Source of the DNA: an uncultured Clostridia bacterium
GTDB taxonomy: Bacteria > Bacillota > Clostridia > Oscillospirales > Acutalibacteraceae
DNA: 64,000 nucleotides
Direction: 5' to 3'
Assembly: GCA_944384855.1 (NCBI GenBank)
Contig: CALWUY010000006.1
Span: 1-64,000, forward strand
Shown here: in pieces, positions 17,499 to 26,318 of the stretch
How positions within the stretch are numbered: the stretch's first letter is position 1
Layout of the letters: each line of letters starts with the position of its first letter
Position numbers and translations under genes: made by a program
Notes under the pieces: model-generated
What the model was told of the DNA's origin: nothing
The model's database searches: none
What the model saw: the letters and a program-made list of their open reading frames with translations, nothing else

Positions 17499-18766
17499 CT
17501 TCAGGTTTAAAAAACAGAAAATTTGATATTACATTAGCAGAACTATCTAAAGCAATTTTCGGAATTTACTATATATTTCTTATATTGTTTGACGCTAACG
17601 CGGATTATTTGGTATTTGCAAGAGCGGGATTTGTTGTGTTTGCTTTAGTATCATTAGTGTATGTTATTGCAAACGCAAGATATTTGTCGGGATTTTCATT
17701 TGTTGCAAGAATGTTTTGCATTATTATGATTTTTACGGCTTTTTCACTGATTGGAATGGATTTCAGCAATTCATTAAAACAGATCACAACTCTTGCACAA
17801 ATATGGATTTTATGTTTTTTAATGTATTTTAGTCTGAGGGAAAGCGTAGATATAAACTTTGTTTCGAAAATTTTCGCGTTGGCGGGCATCTGTCTGTTTG
17901 CATGGACCATGTATATATATGGTTTCGGAAATTTCTTTAATATGCTTCTTTCGGGCAGTATCCGTCTCGGCAATGAGGTCAGTCAGGAAAATCTTTTCGG
18001 AATGACCGCCGCGATAATTGCAAGTGCTTGTATTTATAATGTGATTACAGCAAAAAAATATCTGTACGTTATTCCGGTTATTTTAATGACTATACTTATA
18101 GCGGCGAGCGGTTCAAGAAAAGCAATACTTGTATTGCCGGTTGCTTTTATCGGGACACTTTTTCTTAATAACGGTTTCAGAAAAATTTGGAAAATACTGC
18201 TTATTGTAGCTATTGCGGTTCCGATTGCTATAAGTATTCTTTCGCTACCGATATTTGATATGATAAACAGCAGGCTCGAGGGATTGTTTGATTTTATAAA
18301 TAACCAGGATGGAGATATGTCATCGGAAATGCGGGGTAAAATGACAGTATATGGTTTAAAATGGTTTCTTGAAAGCCCGATATACGGTCATGGACTTGAC
18401 TGCTATAAATATCTTGCTTATGAGGTATTCGGCAGCTACAGCTACGCGCATAATAATTATATTGAGCTTTTAGTCGATACGGGAATTATAGGAACCACGA
18501 TTTACTACAGCGTTTATGTTTATCTTCTTAGAAGGCTTGTTCCAATATTTAGGCAAAGCCGCGACCAATTTGCAGGCATTTGTATTATAGTACTTGTTAT
18601 AATGCTGGCAACAGATATAGGGGCGGTCTCATATATATCAAAGACCACGTATGTTTACTGGGGTATATGTTATATATGCATATACAGATATAATAAAACA
18701 GCAGCAAAAGGAAAAGAGGAACTGAAAATTGATGGACAGCCCTTCTCCGCTAAAGAAAGTATTTAA
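17495..18766 (+). CDS. wzy: O-antigen/capsule polymerase (Wzy/WaaL-like)
   Basis: Integral membrane protein of 423 residues with about 10-12 hydrophobic segments. It has the large extracytoplasmic loop and YAHNNYIELLVDTGIIG motif of the Wzy_C/O-antigen ligase family (~315-331). It is expected to polymerise lipid-linked repeat units outside the membrane after Wzx flipping. ATG 17495 has GGGAGA at 17482-17487 and overlaps the stop of the previous gene (ATGA); an upstream TTG was rejected. Polymerase rather than ligase is inferred because the locus needs one and contains no other candidate. Confidence 0.85.
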   Translation: MTSGLKNRKFDITLAELSKAIFGIYYIFLILFDANADYLVFARAGFVVFALVSLVYVIANARYLSGFSFVARMFCIIMIFTAFSLIGMDFSNSLKQITTLAQIWILCFLMYFSLRESVDINFVSKIFALAGICLFAWTMYIYGFGNFFNMLLSGSIRLGNEVSQENLFGMTAAIIASACIYNVITAKKYLYVIPVILMTILIAASGSRKAILVLPVAFIGTLFLNNGFRKIWKILLIVAIAVPIAISILSLPIFDMINSRLEGLFDFINNQDGDMSSEMRGKMTVYGLKWFLESPIYGHGLDCYKYLAYEVFGSYSYAHNNYIELLVDTGIIGTTIYYSVYVYLLRRLVPIFRQSRDQFAGICIIVLVIMLATDIGAVSYISKTTYVYWGICYICIYRYNKTAAKGKEELKIDGQPFSAKESI

Positions 18767-20198
18767 CAATTCAATATTTTTTTCGATAGGCACACTTGCA
18801 ACAAAGGCTATAAGCTTTTTTATGCTGCCGGTGTATACTTATTGTATGTCGGATACCGAATACGGAAAAGCCTCTACTATACTTGCTTTTATTTCAACCT
18901 TTAGCCTTCTTGTACTGTTAGGGCTGAGAGCGGCAATACTCAGGTTTTATGAATCGTTTAAGGAAAAATCGGAAAGAAGCAGATTTACGGGTTCTGTATT
19001 TTTTGTTATACTGTTTAACGGCTTCTTTGTTCTATTACTGTCAGTTATCTTTAAAAATTTCCTAATAAAGTATCTGTTTACCGATATGGATTTTTATCCC
19101 CTTGTATTTATGGGGGTTTTATCGCTTATACCTGAGGCGTTGTATTATGCTTATCAGAGCATACTTCAGGCAAAACAGCACGGAAAATCGTATACAGTAA
19201 ACAGTATCGCATATATGTTTGTATATGCTACTCTCAATATTATATTTGTTTTGTTTTTACGTATGGGCGCTTTAGGTATGACTTTAGGTATGTTTCTTGC
19301 TCCTGCGGTGATGAGTATTGCCGGAATAATACGGCTTATAAAAAACAGAGAAATGATAATCTGTATTGATATAAAAATATTGAGGCCCGTTTTAAAATAT
19401 TCTCTGCCTATAGTTCCGCATGACCTCTCAGCGACCCTTGCTACATATATATCAAAAATATTTCTTAATAAAACTGTGTCGTATGCTGCTACAGGTCAGT
19501 ACACGGTAGCGTCCCAGATAAGCAATATTATAAGCTTGGTACAAACTTCTCTAAATCTCGCTTTCCATCCCTGGTTTTATGAGCAGATGGAAAACGGAGA
19601 AGAGGGACGGAAAAATATAAAAAACTTTTCCGTCTTTATTTTTACTGTTTATTGTTATGCAAGCATTTTAATAGCGCTGTTTTCTCAGGAAGTAATAACG
19701 GTTCTTACTCCCGGTGAATACAGAAACGCATGGAAGATAGTACCTATCATGACGGTCGCTTTAGTAATCAATTTTATATATTACACCCATGCCCTTACGA
19801 TTTTTTACAATATAAAAGCAAGCCGTTTTATTGCGGTCTGTTCAATATCCGGCGCGCTTTTTAATATAATCGCGGCATATTTTTTTGTGCCGGTTTACAA
19901 TTCTTTAGGAGCGGCATTGGCATACTTTGTTTCCAAATGCTTTACTGCGTTGGTAACAGTGTTTTACAGTCGCCGTGTGCAGATGGTAGATTTTGGTTTA
20001 TCAAAAATGATAATATATTTGTTTATAACAATAGGGCTTATAACGGCGGGACTAAGCTACAGTTTTATTTTCGATACGGTAGGTTTTGATGTTAAAAATA
20101 TAGTCTTTAAGTTGGTATTTACAGTGCTTATAACGGTCGTTCTTTTTGTATGGAAAAAGGATGTTATAATAAAATATATCGGTTTCTTAAAAAAATAA
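18732..20198 (+). CDS. wzx: Polysaccharide repeat-unit flippase (Wzx, MVF/PST superfamily)
   Basis: Membrane transporter predicted to flip undecaprenyl-linked repeat units across the membrane. About 488 residues with 12-14 hydrophobic segments. The N-terminal LKKVFNNSIFFSIGTLATKAISFFMLP is the standard opening of the family, and the middle PVLKYSLPIVPHDLSA matches the second half-repeat. The start may be ATG 18732 or TTG 18729; AGAGGA at 18715-18720 fits both. It overlaps the end of wzy by 35 bases. With wzy and the initiating phosphotransferase this makes a complete Wzx/Wzy-dependent pathway. Confidence 0.9.
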   Translation: MDSPSPLKKVFNNSIFFSIGTLATKAISFFMLPVYTYCMSDTEYGKASTILAFISTFSLLVLLGLRAAILRFYESFKEKSERSRFTGSVFFVILFNGFFVLLLSVIFKNFLIKYLFTDMDFYPLVFMGVLSLIPEALYYAYQSILQAKQHGKSYTVNSIAYMFVYATLNIIFVLFLRMGALGMTLGMFLAPAVMSIAGIIRLIKNREMIICIDIKILRPVLKYSLPIVPHDLSATLATYISKIFLNKTVSYAATGQYTVASQISNIISLVQTSLNLAFHPWFYEQMENGEEGRKNIKNFSVFIFTVYCYASILIALFSQEVITVLTPGEYRNAWKIVPIMTVALVINFIYYTHALTIFYNIKASRFIAVCSISGALFNIIAAYFFVPVYNSLGAALAYFVSKCFTALVTVFYSRRVQMVDFGLSKMIIYLFITIGLITAGLSYSFIFDTVGFDVKNIVFKLVFTVLITVVLFVWKKDVIIKYIGFLKK

Positions 20199-20232
20199 TT
20201 ATAAATAAGAATAATATATTGCAGGTGAGTAA

Positions 20233-21336
20233 ATGAAAATTTTAATCCATACTATGCATACGTCAAGGAGTATCGGAGCATCGCTTCAGTCATGCGCGCT
20301 TGGTACGGAATTAAAAAAAATCGGTCATGAGCCATGGCTTCTTTATTACACACCTCCTGGTTACACTGATGTTCTGTCACGCCGAATACCATGCAGAGGA
20401 TTAAAGCCTCTTTTGTATAAGCGCCGCATAGCAAAGCTCAATAAAAGATTTGCAGAGTTCAAAAAAGCTTTTCATCCACCTGTTACCGAAAAATACACAA
20501 GCGATTATGAACTAAAACAAAATCCTCCTCTGTTTCCCGTATATATATGCGGTAGCGATCAGGTGTGGAATCCTCAAATAGTAAATTATTCCGATTCGTA
20601 CTTTTTTACTTTCGCGCCGGAAAGCTCAGTTAAGATGTCTTATGCGGCAAGTATAGGGTTAGATTCTCTGACTGAGCGGCAGGCAGAGTTTTTAAAATCC
20701 GGTATTACTAATATGAATTATATAGGGGTAAGGGAGGATACGGCTGTATCTTTATTGAATAAATTACTTCCCGGTGTACATGTGTGCCAAAATATAGATC
20801 CCACTTTCTTTCTCAATTCAGATATGTGGAGAAAAAAAGCATTCCCAGTCAGAAAAAAATTGCCTGAAAAATATATTCTTTATTATCCTATGCAGATTAC
20901 GGATGCAGGAAATAAAATTTTAACAGATTTAAAAAAACGTACAGGGTTGCCATGTATATCTTTTACAGGAGCTTTGAGGAAACCTTATGGTGTCAATATA
21001 GATCTTAAAAACATAGGACCGGGAGAATTTATTGATTTGTGCGACAATGCCGATATAGTCCTTACTAATTCTTTTCATGGTATGGCTTTATCGGTTATAT
21101 TTAGAAAGAAAGCGATTATTTATACAAAAGCTGGACAAAATTCACGAATGGAAAGTCTTTGCAGGCTATTGGGACTAAGCGAGCTGATGGTAAGCGACTT
21201 TGATGAATATGAGAATAAAGACTGGAGGTTTATTTGGAACGATTGTTATACAGGAGTGCAGGATATAATAAATTCGGAGTGCTTTATGGCCCGTAAATTT
21301 CTTAAAGAGGGAATAAGTTTATATGAACAGCGTTAA
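20233..21336 (+). CDS. Polysaccharide pyruvyl transferase family protein
   Basis: Predicted to transfer pyruvate from phosphoenolpyruvate to a sugar as a ketal, adding a negative charge to the glycan. It has the family's early SIGASLQSCALGTELKKIGHE (residues ~14-34), PVYICGSDQVWNPQIVN in the centre, and NADIVLTNSFHGMALSVIF near the C-terminus. Length 367 is normal. ATG 20233 is preceded by a GCAGGTGAG site. Its stop overlaps the following Fe-S protein gene by 14 bases, a pairing often seen in Clostridia and Bacteroides glycan loci, which suggests a joint function. Confidence 0.9.
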   Translation: MKILIHTMHTSRSIGASLQSCALGTELKKIGHEPWLLYYTPPGYTDVLSRRIPCRGLKPLLYKRRIAKLNKRFAEFKKAFHPPVTEKYTSDYELKQNPPLFPVYICGSDQVWNPQIVNYSDSYFFTFAPESSVKMSYAASIGLDSLTERQAEFLKSGITNMNYIGVREDTAVSLLNKLLPGVHVCQNIDPTFFLNSDMWRKKAFPVRKKLPEKYILYYPMQITDAGNKILTDLKKRTGLPCISFTGALRKPYGVNIDLKNIGPGEFIDLCDNADIVLTNSFHGMALSVIFRKKAIIYTKAGQNSRMESLCRLLGLSELMVSDFDEYENKDWRFIWNDCYTGVQDIINSECFMARKFLKEGISLYEQR

Positions 21337-22525
21337 ACTGGTAGAAAACAATATATGCACGGGTTGCGGAACCTGCGCCGGAGTTTGTCCTAACGGAAGT
21401 ATTGAAATGGAATGTGACAAGCTTGGATTTGTTTATCCAAAGGTATCAAGCAGCTGTATAGACTGCGGAAAGTGCCTTGCGTATTGTCATGCGTTCAAAA
21501 ATAAAAAAACTTCTCCGCTGTTTACGCAAAAATGTTATATATGCTTATCAAAAGACAAAAAGCTGGAATCCAATAGCGCCTCAGGAGGATTTTGCGCGTC
21601 AATCGCCGAGTTTTTCATAAAAAAATTAAACGGCGCCGTTTTCGGATGTATTATGTCAGAGGACTTTACAGTTTTTCATGCCGAAATAAAAAATACCGAT
21701 GAAATAGCATTGATGCAGGGTTCTAAGTATATACAAAGCGATATAAAAAATACTTTTTATGAGGCAAAGCAATATCTTGAAAACGGCAGATATGTGCTTT
21801 ATATAGGTACGCCTTGTCAGATTGCAGCGCTTAAAAGCTTTCTGATAAAGCCTTATGAAAATTTATATACCGTGGATTTGATTTGTCATGGAGTGCCGAG
21901 TAACACTTCGTTTAAGAAATACATCGAATATCTTAATAAAACCGGTAAGGAAAAAGTAAAGTCATATTCTTTCAGAAACAAGACGGGTTTTGACCGTACG
22001 GGTTACCAAGCGAAAATAGAGCTTAAAAACGGAAAACGCAGTTATATTAAGTCGAGTGAGGAATTATTTTTCAGTCTTTTTTCTCAGGGTAAAATCTACC
22101 GAGACTCCTGTTATAACTGTAAATATGCGCGTCCAGAACGAGAGGGTGATTTCACCTGCGGTGACTGCGCATCACGTAATCTGTATAAAGATTTTATGCC
22201 TTTTGAAGCGGCATCTTCTGTTGTAATAAACAGTAAAAAAGCTGCATTGCTGTGGGATAAAATTAAAGGATATTTTTATTTCAGAGCAATAGATTTACAA
22301 ACCGAGATAAAGCTGAACAGGCAGCTTCATGAATGTACTGAAAAGCCGGAAGACCGCGATGAAATATGCCTTAATATCTTGAACGGAAACTGGGATGCTC
22401 TAAAAAAATATCGTAAGAAACCGGCTGCTGTGGGTTTAGGGAAAATGCTTATGTCAAATATTCCGGTAAGCGTTAAAAGAAAAATTTATAATATTTTAAA
22501 GTTAAAAATCGGTAAAAGAAGTTAA
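21323..22525 (+). CDS. Coenzyme F420 hydrogenase/dehydrogenase beta-subunit (FrhB)-like ferredoxin-fused protein
   Basis: A 400-residue iron-sulfur flavoprotein-type protein. The N-terminus has two 4Fe-4S ferredoxin motifs, CTGCGTCAGVCP (~12-23) and CIDCGKCLAYCH (~46-57). The FrhB-type domain follows, with SASGGFCASIAEF, YIGTPCQIAALKSFL and DLICHGVPS. A third Cys group, CYNCKYARPEREGDFTCGDC, lies near residues 262-281. F420 itself is not expected in such bacteria, so the true cofactor and substrate are unknown. Relatives recur next to pyruvyltransferases in polysaccharide loci, but their reaction has not, to my knowledge, been settled. It would act in the cytoplasm. Confidence 0.85.
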   Translation: MNSVKLVENNICTGCGTCAGVCPNGSIEMECDKLGFVYPKVSSSCIDCGKCLAYCHAFKNKKTSPLFTQKCYICLSKDKKLESNSASGGFCASIAEFFIKKLNGAVFGCIMSEDFTVFHAEIKNTDEIALMQGSKYIQSDIKNTFYEAKQYLENGRYVLYIGTPCQIAALKSFLIKPYENLYTVDLICHGVPSNTSFKKYIEYLNKTGKEKVKSYSFRNKTGFDRTGYQAKIELKNGKRSYIKSSEELFFSLFSQGKIYRDSCYNCKYARPEREGDFTCGDCASRNLYKDFMPFEAASSVVINSKKAALLWDKIKGYFYFRAIDLQTEIKLNRQLHECTEKPEDRDEICLNILNGNWDALKKYRKKPAAVGLGKMLMSNIPVSVKRKIYNILKLKIGKRS

Positions 22526-22573
22526 AATTATAAATTATACTATTAAATATGATTATTACGGGAGGCGGCAAGG

Positions 22574-23800
22574 GTGCTTAAAGAGGTAAATACAGACAGT
22601 CAGCTTTTTTTACTCGATTTGCTGGCAAAATCCGTTTTTGGAAGTTCGGAGGTTATTATGCCTCAAGCTGCGGAGATTTCAGATATTTTCAAAGAGAGTT
22701 ATTCGCAGACAGTTATCGCGATAGCCCTTGACGCTTTAAACTCCGAGACTGCAAAAAATCTTGATACAGATGCTTACAATACATGGGTTCAAACGGCTGC
22801 AAGCGTAATTAACGGCAATATGCGAAATCTTATGGCAAATTGCTCGCTTCATAAAATTTTGAAGGAAGCCGGTATACCCTATTGTACTATAAAAGGAAAT
22901 GCATCGGCTGCGTATTATCCCAAACCATATCTCAGGCAAATGGGAGATATAGATTTTATCGTAAATGAATGTGATTTCAGACATACGGTTGATTTGCTCG
23001 AAGGAAAAGGTTTTAAACTGACCGAAAACGAGCATAAGTTCCATATTGGTTTTAAAAAAGACGGTATATACTATGAATTGCATAAACAGATAAGTTTTTT
23101 ACCTAAAGATATGGAATATGTTTTCAAGCTTACGGATAATCTTATTCAAAATTCCGTTGAATATCAAACTCAGTTCGGTGAGATTAGAGTTCCCGATAAA
23201 TTCTGTCACGGTATGGTACTTTTATTACATATGCAACGACATATTATGAACGGCGAGGGAATAGGTCTCAGACATTTGCTTGACTGGGCGGTTTTCGCGG
23301 CATCTTTTTCCGATACTGAATTTTGTGAATGCTTTGAAACACCGCTTCGCTCTGTCGGCCTTTGGAGATTCGCGCAGCTTATGAGTCAGACGGCTAACGT
23401 TTATTTAAAGATGCCATATAAAAAATGGATGGGGAATATTGACAGAGAATTGGCGTCCGATATTATTGGTGATATTTTTGACGGCGGTAATTTCGGACGG
23501 AAAAAACGTACCGAACGTTTGCAGAACGCAGTAATGATATCGGATATGGGAAAAAATCATTCGGCTCCCGTCACCGTTATATTATCTTTGTGCAAAAAAA
23601 TATATATATGGAAGCCTTTTTATGAGAGCCATAAATATTTGTTGCCTATAGGTTTTTTGGCTTACGCGGCAAGAATATTGCGGCAGATTATTCTTAAGAA
23701 GAAAAAAATTGATCTGGTGGAAGTTGTTGCAAAAGGCACCAAGCGAGAAAATCTTTATAAACAATTTCATTTTTTCGATAAGAAATTTAAATCAAAATGA
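22574..23800 (+). CDS. Nucleotidyltransferase family protein (NTP_transf_5-like)
   Basis: Predicted cytoplasmic protein with a nucleotidyltransferase fold. CTIKGNASAAYYPKPYLRQMGDIDFIVN near residues 97-124 contains the G-D-x-D metal-binding pair expected of the superfamily. The rest is helical with a basic C-terminus. Length 408 is in the family range. Members occur at the ends of exopolysaccharide and natural-product loci, but their reactions are mostly unknown. GTG 22574 is preceded by GGGAGG at 22560-22565. It is the last gene of the plus-strand operon, 48 bases after the FrhB-like gene. A role in modifying the glycan or its regulation is only inferred from position. Confidence 0.8.
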   Translation: MLKEVNTDSQLFLLDLLAKSVFGSSEVIMPQAAEISDIFKESYSQTVIAIALDALNSETAKNLDTDAYNTWVQTAASVINGNMRNLMANCSLHKILKEAGIPYCTIKGNASAAYYPKPYLRQMGDIDFIVNECDFRHTVDLLEGKGFKLTENEHKFHIGFKKDGIYYELHKQISFLPKDMEYVFKLTDNLIQNSVEYQTQFGEIRVPDKFCHGMVLLLHMQRHIMNGEGIGLRHLLDWAVFAASFSDTEFCECFETPLRSVGLWRFAQLMSQTANVYLKMPYKKWMGNIDRELASDIIGDIFDGGNFGRKKRTERLQNAVMISDMGKNHSAPVTVILSLCKKIYIWKPFYESHKYLLPIGFLAYAARILRQIILKKKKIDLVEVVAKGTKRENLYKQFHFFDKKFKSK

Positions 23801-23910
23801 TATGTAATTTTATATGTTTTATGATGCTTTCGCTTATGGGTATGTATGAAATGTTAATAGTTATATAGTATATAAACAGTATAACTGTCTTGCCATTCAA
23901 AGATTTTTAT

Positions 23911-24276
23911 TTATAAGTTTGTAAGCAGCTTATCCCTGCATTGTTCAATTGGGACAGCAAGGCAGGCGAGCGTTTCGTTTGCTTCTGCGTAAACACTGCT
24001 TGTCATTTGTCTGAAAATTTCCATTTCACCGAGAATGTAATCCTTTTTGCCGTCGGCGAGAGAATAAACCGATCCGTCATCCCGGATAAAATAAATATTT
24101 ATGGATCCTTCAATCACAATTTGAAATAAATTTTCGTTCTGTAAAGGAGATGTCACAATTTCACCTTTATCATATTTTACCGCAAATAAATTTTCCTTCA
24201 GTTCCTTTATTTCGGCTTCATACTTCGTTTTCTTCAGATAATTTTCAATAATATCCGTGTCGTAGAATTTTTTCAT
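23911..24276 (-). CDS. Truncated Crp/Fnr-like cyclic-nucleotide-binding domain protein
   Basis: A 121-residue protein resembling the N-terminal sensor half of Crp/Fnr regulators such as YeiL. ENLFAVKYDKGEIVTSPLQNENLFQIVIEGSINIYFIRDDG is the double-stranded beta-helix part, and DYILGEMEIFRQMTSSVYAEA the phosphate-cassette-like region. Full regulators are about 220 residues with a C-terminal helix-turn-helix; here a stop follows the sensor domain, and only 110 bases remain before the convergent neighbour. The start has GGAGG just upstream. It may be a decayed regulator or a genuine short sensor protein. A 20-bp palindrome lies between its start and its probable promoter. Confidence 0.65.
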   Translation of the reverse strand: MKKFYDTDIIENYLKKTKYEAEIKELKENLFAVKYDKGEIVTSPLQNENLFQIVIEGSINIYFIRDDGSVYSLADGKKDYILGEMEIFRQMTSSVYAEANETLACLAVPIEQCRDKLLTNL

Positions 24277-24288
24277 ACTTTTCCTCCG

Positions 24289-24313
24289 AACAGGACATAT
24301 GTCCTGTTTTTTT
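24289..24313. promoter_or_regulatory. 20-bp perfect palindrome: candidate operator or loop-poor terminator
   Basis: AACAGGACATATGTCCTGTT (24289-24308) is a perfect palindrome followed by a T-run on the plus strand. On the minus strand it lies directly before the ribosome binding site of the Crp-like gene, the usual place for an autoregulatory operator, and a TATAAT-like element is just upstream in the AT-rich stretch. Read on the plus strand it could fold as a 7-8 bp hairpin with T-tail and end transcription entering from the polysaccharide operon. Neither role can be decided from sequence. Confidence 0.5.
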
Positions 24314-24385
24314 GTTTTGATTATAAATTATAATAATTAAAATTATAATTATATATTAAATAATTATTAAAAATGTTTCAATCGC

Positions 24386-24414
24386 TTGCTAAAGACCGGC
24401 GCTTGTGGTATAAT
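24386..24414 (+). promoter_or_regulatory. Sigma-A-type promoter for miaB operon
   Basis: TTGCTA (24386-24391), 17-base spacer, perfect TATAAT (24409-24414). Predicted start of transcription is about 24421, some 27 bases before the miaB start codon. It likely drives miaB, the ylbF-like gene and mutS-mutL-miaA downstream. Confidence 0.75.
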
Positions 24415-24447
24415 TAATCAGATATTTTTTAAAAAGGAGAGTATGCC

Positions 24448-25848
24448 TTGTTGTCGGATATTTGCTACAAACCGGTTTTTGCCGAACAGGAAGTTTATAT
24501 GCGCCGCACGGCAAAACTGCTGACCGAAATTTATGATATTCCGCCTAAAGCCTGCGTAATTACCTTCGGATGTCAGCAGAACGTGAGCGATTCAGAGCAT
24601 CTGAAAGGTATGCTCTGCGGTATGGGTTACATATTGACGTCGGACGAGTCTCAGGCCGATTTTATAATATTCAATACCTGCGCGGTAAGGGAACACGCTC
24701 AGGACAGGGTTTACGGAAATATCGGAAAGATAAAACAGCTTAAAAAGGATAATCCTAAGTTGATAGCGGCTGTTTGCGGCTGCATGGCGCAGCAGCAGTC
24801 GGTAGCGGATAAAATCAAAAAAAGCTATCCGTATATTGATATTGTATTCGGCACGCAGGTATTTCACAGACTGCCTGAGTTTATTTACAAAAGGCTAAAG
24901 GGCTCAAAAAGAATATTCGAGTTATCCCTTGAAAACGGGGATATTGTGGAAGGCGTTCCGGTAAAACGGGACGGTAGTTTTAAGGGCTGGCTTCCGATTA
25001 TGTACGGATGCGATAATTTCTGTACATACTGTATTGTTCCCTATGTGCGCGGGCGTGAGCGCTCACGAGAGCCCGAGGAAATTATTGCCGAGGCTCGCGC
25101 AATGGTGGAGGCGGGATATAAGGATATTACCCTTTTGGGACAGAATGTAAATTCCTACGGCAAGGGCTGTTCACACGGGGTGACATTCGCGAAACTGCTG
25201 AGAATGATAAATGATATAGAAGGCAATTTTGTAATAAGGTTTATGACCTCTCACCCTAAAGACTGCACGGCAGAGCTGCTTGATACCATAAAAGAATGCA
25301 ATAAAGTAAGCCGGCATTTGCATCTGCCTGTCCAGAGCGGCAGCGACAGAATTTTAAAGCTGATGAACAGGAAGTATGACAGGAAATCTTATCTTGAGCT
25401 TATAGAAGCCGCAAGACAGCGCATACCGGATATATCGATTACAAGCGATATAATAGTGGGATTTCCGGGAGAGACTTACGAGGATTTCAAGCAAACGCTG
25501 AGCCTTGTAAAAGAGGTTAAGTATTCATCGCTTTTTACTTTTATATATTCTCCCAGGGAAAACTCGCCGGCCGCCGCTATGGCTGATCCCGTAAGCCGTC
25601 AGGAAAAAGGACGCTGGTTTGATGAACTTTTACAGCTTCAGGACGAGATAGCTTCAGAAAACGTGAAACAGAATATAGGGAAAACTTACCGCGTTTTATG
25701 TGACAGTGTTGAGAGCGAAGATGTGATTTCGGGACACACTAACGGTACGGCTTCAATTGAATTCAAAGGCGGAAATGAGCTTTTGGGTCAGTTTGTAAAT
25801 GTAAAAATTACCGGATATACAAACACATATAAAGGTGTAATAATATAA
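24448..25848 (+). CDS. miaB: tRNA-2-methylthio-N6-dimethylallyladenosine synthase
   Basis: Radical-SAM methylthiotransferase adding a methylthio group to i6A37 of tRNAs reading UNN codons. The N-terminal UPF0004 domain carries its cluster cysteines (in FGCQQNVSDSEH, NTCAVRE and VCGCMAQQ). The radical-SAM CxxxCxxC is GCDNFCTYCIVPYVRGRERSR near residues 187-207, and a TRAM domain ends the protein. Length 466 is normal. TTG 24448 was chosen because AAGGAGA ends 7 bases before it. Its partner miaA, which makes the i6A substrate, lies downstream in the same block. Confidence 0.93.
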   Translation: MLSDICYKPVFAEQEVYMRRTAKLLTEIYDIPPKACVITFGCQQNVSDSEHLKGMLCGMGYILTSDESQADFIIFNTCAVREHAQDRVYGNIGKIKQLKKDNPKLIAAVCGCMAQQQSVADKIKKSYPYIDIVFGTQVFHRLPEFIYKRLKGSKRIFELSLENGDIVEGVPVKRDGSFKGWLPIMYGCDNFCTYCIVPYVRGRERSREPEEIIAEARAMVEAGYKDITLLGQNVNSYGKGCSHGVTFAKLLRMINDIEGNFVIRFMTSHPKDCTAELLDTIKECNKVSRHLHLPVQSGSDRILKLMNRKYDRKSYLELIEAARQRIPDISITSDIIVGFPGETYEDFKQTLSLVKEVKYSSLFTFIYSPRENSPAAAMADPVSRQEKGRWFDELLQLQDEIASENVKQNIGKTYRVLCDSVESEDVISGHTNGTASIEFKGGNELLGQFVNVKITGYTNTYKGVII

Positions 25849-25874
25849 TAAATAAAAAGACAGAGGTTTTAAAA

Positions 25875-26276
25875 ATGGATGTAATAGAGCAGGTAAGAAA
25901 TTTAGGAAAAGCAATTCAGCAGGACGAGCGTTTCATAAGATACGCAAAAGCAAGGCTTGAAAATGACGGCAACGCGGAACTTCAGGCTTTTATAGGACAG
26001 TTTAATATCATAAGAATGGAACTTGACCGTGAGCTTCAGTCTGATAGCAAGGATGATGACAAGGTAAAGGAATTGAATGAGAAACTCCGTTCGGTTTACG
26101 GAGAAATAATGTCATCTCCTTCAATGATAGAATATAACACCGCTAAGGCAGAACTTGATTCGCTGGTCGGCGAGATAAATACCGTTATTTCAAAAACCCT
26201 TGAGGGCGAGGATCCGGAAACCTGCGATACGGTTTCCTGCACGGGAAGCTGTGCTACCTGCGGCGGTTGTCACTGA
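25875..26276 (+). CDS. YlbF/YmcA (Com_YlbF) family protein with cysteine-rich tail
   Basis: Small helical protein of 133 residues of the family that in Bacillus forms a complex with YaaT affecting RNA processing by RNase Y, competence and sporulation (known there; inferred here). Residues 1-110 are the helical YlbF-like domain (MDVIEQVRNLGKAIQQDERF start). The last ~18 residues hold CDTVSCTGSCATCGGCH, five cysteines able to bind a metal or Fe-S cluster, an addition the short Bacillus protein lacks at this place as far as I recall. It sits between miaB and mutS, as in many Oscillospiraceae. Confidence 0.82.
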   Translation: MDVIEQVRNLGKAIQQDERFIRYAKARLENDGNAELQAFIGQFNIIRMELDRELQSDSKDDDKVKELNEKLRSVYGEIMSSPSMIEYNTAKAELDSLVGEINTVISKTLEGEDPETCDTVSCTGSCATCGGCH

Positions 26277-26318
26277 TTTGTACGCTTTAAAGACGTTTAA
26301 AGGAAAGGGAGGTTTGAA

